Shown one piece after another: positions 5,023-6,127 of a stretch of 6,127 nt of DNA (the stretch's first letter is position 1; every line of letters starts with the position of its first letter). The notes under the pieces were generated by a model, which saw only the letters and a program-made list of their open reading frames with translations, made no database searches and was not told the DNA's origin. Both the position numbers and the translations under genes were made by a program. The DNA comes from an uncultured Saprospiraceae bacterium (GTDB lineage: Bacteria; Bacteroidota; Bacteroidia; Chitinophagales; Saprospiraceae), in NCBI GenBank assembly GCA_937930625.1, contig CALHBW010000383.1:1-6127 (forward strand), written 5' to 3'.

Positions 5023-6127
5023 ATGAAATTAAGAACATCTGACGGCATAATAATTACAATCGAACAGCAGCCTTTTGCAAAAGGTGGTGAGGGGACGGTA
5101 CATAAAATTGTAGCTCCGGCGAGTCACCTTAATTTCTGTGCGAAATTGTATTTGCCGAAAGTGATTAACGCAGAAAAACAGCAAAAAATTGAGTATATGG
5201 TCGCCAATCCGCCGCCTGAATTGGTGACGGAAAATCAGATTATTTGTTGGCCCCATGCTACTTTGTTTGGTGAGGAAAAATTTGTGGGATTTATCATGCC
5301 TTTGGCTTTTTCTGATTCCATTTTGCTCTATGAACTTTGTCGCCCCAAATTAAATAGAAAACACCTTCAACGTTGGAATAAATTTGATAGAAATACCAAG
5401 CAAGGCTTTGAAGCTCGCCTGAAACTCTGCACTAATTTGGCGATTGCGATTCACCGCATACACTCATTACAAAATTACATTTTAGTAGATTTCAAACCAC
5501 AAAATGTACTCGTGACGAATAGTGGAAAAATCTCTATGTTGGACTGTGATTCGGTACAAATCAGTAAAGAAAATAAGGTAATTTTCCCTGCGCTCGTCGC
5601 TACGCCGGAGTACGTACCGCCTGAAAGTGAGCGACTTAACCCTTCAAAAGACAAAATTCATACTTCGTGGGATAGGTTTGCGATGGCAGTGGTTTTTTAT
5701 GAGCTAATGTTTGGCTTGCATCCTTACGCGGCGACTTTCGGCGGACAATTTATCGACATCAATACGCTGCCCGGCAGGATTCGTGAAAGCTTGTTTGCTC
5801 ATGGTAAAAACAAACAACACCTGATTTCATTGCCTCCGCCGCACAAATTTTTTGACCACATTCCTCATAGCCTCAAAGCCCTGTTTTGGGACGCCTTTGA
5901 TGATGACGATTTGCGCCCTTCGGCAGAAAAATGGGGGCAAGGCATCTTCAAGGAATTGGCTGCGGGGATTAAGATTGCTTTTCCCAAAGTTACACCTACT
6001 AAAGCCCTCGTAAAATCGACCAAACCCGAAGTTGTATTGGTCAAAAAAGAAGCCGGCTTACAGCCTCAAAAACGCCAAATTAACCTCAAAAGGAATCAGT
6101 CAAGAGGCATACAACTCTTGCAAACCA
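5023..6127 (+). CDS. Divergent Ser/Thr protein kinase-like protein (TerY-P triad-like; 3' partial)
   Basis: My own translation from ATG 5023 stays open to the window end, giving 368 residues without a stop; the C-terminus is missing. A kinase fold is indicated by a Gly-rich loop FAKGGEGTVHKI (18-29), an ATP-anchoring Lys in FCAKLY (K41), catalytic-loop DFKPQNVLV (D156, K158, N161), metal-binding MLDCDSVQI (D174), an activation-segment end TPEYVPPE (194-201), and the WDRFAMAVVFYELMFGLHPY helix. It departs from ordinary kinases in that HRD is LVD and DFG is DCD. From family knowledge, D-x-D-S after the catalytic loop and TPEYxPPE are seen in kinases encoded beside TerY-like VWA and PP2C genes. 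After about residue 320 the sequence becomes basic (KKEAGLQPQKRQINLKR), probably a linker to a further domain. The leader before ATG is A-rich (CAAAAAAAAC) without Shine-Dalgarno. The gap to PP2C is 98 bp. Confidence 0.88.
   Translation, partial: MKLRTSDGIIITIEQQPFAKGGEGTVHKIVAPASHLNFCAKLYLPKVINAEKQQKIEYMVANPPPELVTENQIICWPHATLFGEEKFVGFIMPLAFSDSILLYELCRPKLNRKHLQRWNKFDRNTKQGFEARLKLCTNLAIAIHRIHSLQNYILVDFKPQNVLVTNSGKISMLDCDSVQISKENKVIFPALVATPEYVPPESERLNPSKDKIHTSWDRFAMAVVFYELMFGLHPYAATFGGQFIDINTLPGRIRESLFAHGKNKQHLISLPPPHKFFDHIPHSLKALFWDAFDDDDLRPSAEKWGQGIFKELAAGIKIAFPKVTPTKALVKSTKPEVVLVKKEAGLQPQKRQINLKRNQSRGIQLLQT

Overview
The window looks like a chromosomal segment of a Bacteroidota bacterium. 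This is an inference from three signs. The base composition is AT-leaning with very AT-rich spacers. None of the five ATG starts has a recognisable purine-rich Shine-Dalgarno, and most have A-rich leaders. The spacers are full of short tandem and inverted repeats. Every confident gene is on the + strand; the minus-strand open frames are shadows.

Layout: (1) 2-529 is the C-terminal M domain of the signal recognition particle GTPase Ffh, cut by the window start. (2) 630-1628 encodes an Rpn/PD-(D/E)XK-type nuclease ('putative transposase') with a repeat-built coiled coil. (3) 1743-2189 and 2244-2609 encode two small, mutually similar membrane proteins of unknown function, apparently an old tandem duplication. 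(4) 2610-3111 is a 0.5 kb gene-free spacer. It holds a MITE-like inverted repeat of about 154 bp and, directly before the next gene, four copies of the heptamer AACTCGT. (5) 3112-end is a three-gene cassette: a von Willebrand A (VWA) protein with an intact MIDAS metal site, a PP2C-type phosphatase, and a divergent Ser/Thr kinase-like protein running off the right edge.

The cassette is the main point of interest. VWA + PP2C + kinase in this order matches the TerY-P triad architecture (a TerY-like VWA, a phosphatase and an atypical kinase), which is associated with tellurite-resistance/stress and possibly anti-phage systems. The likely logic, inferred from the family, is a kinase/phosphatase pair controlling phosphorylation of a target, with the VWA protein as metal-dependent adaptor. 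The effector, if there is one, would lie to the right of the window. Each spacer in or before the cassette carries a different repeat: the heptamer array before VWA, a paired REP-like (BIME-like) inverted repeat between VWA and PP2C, and a 21-bp GA-rich repeat at the PP2C/kinase junction. The GA repeat also encodes the end of the phosphatase.
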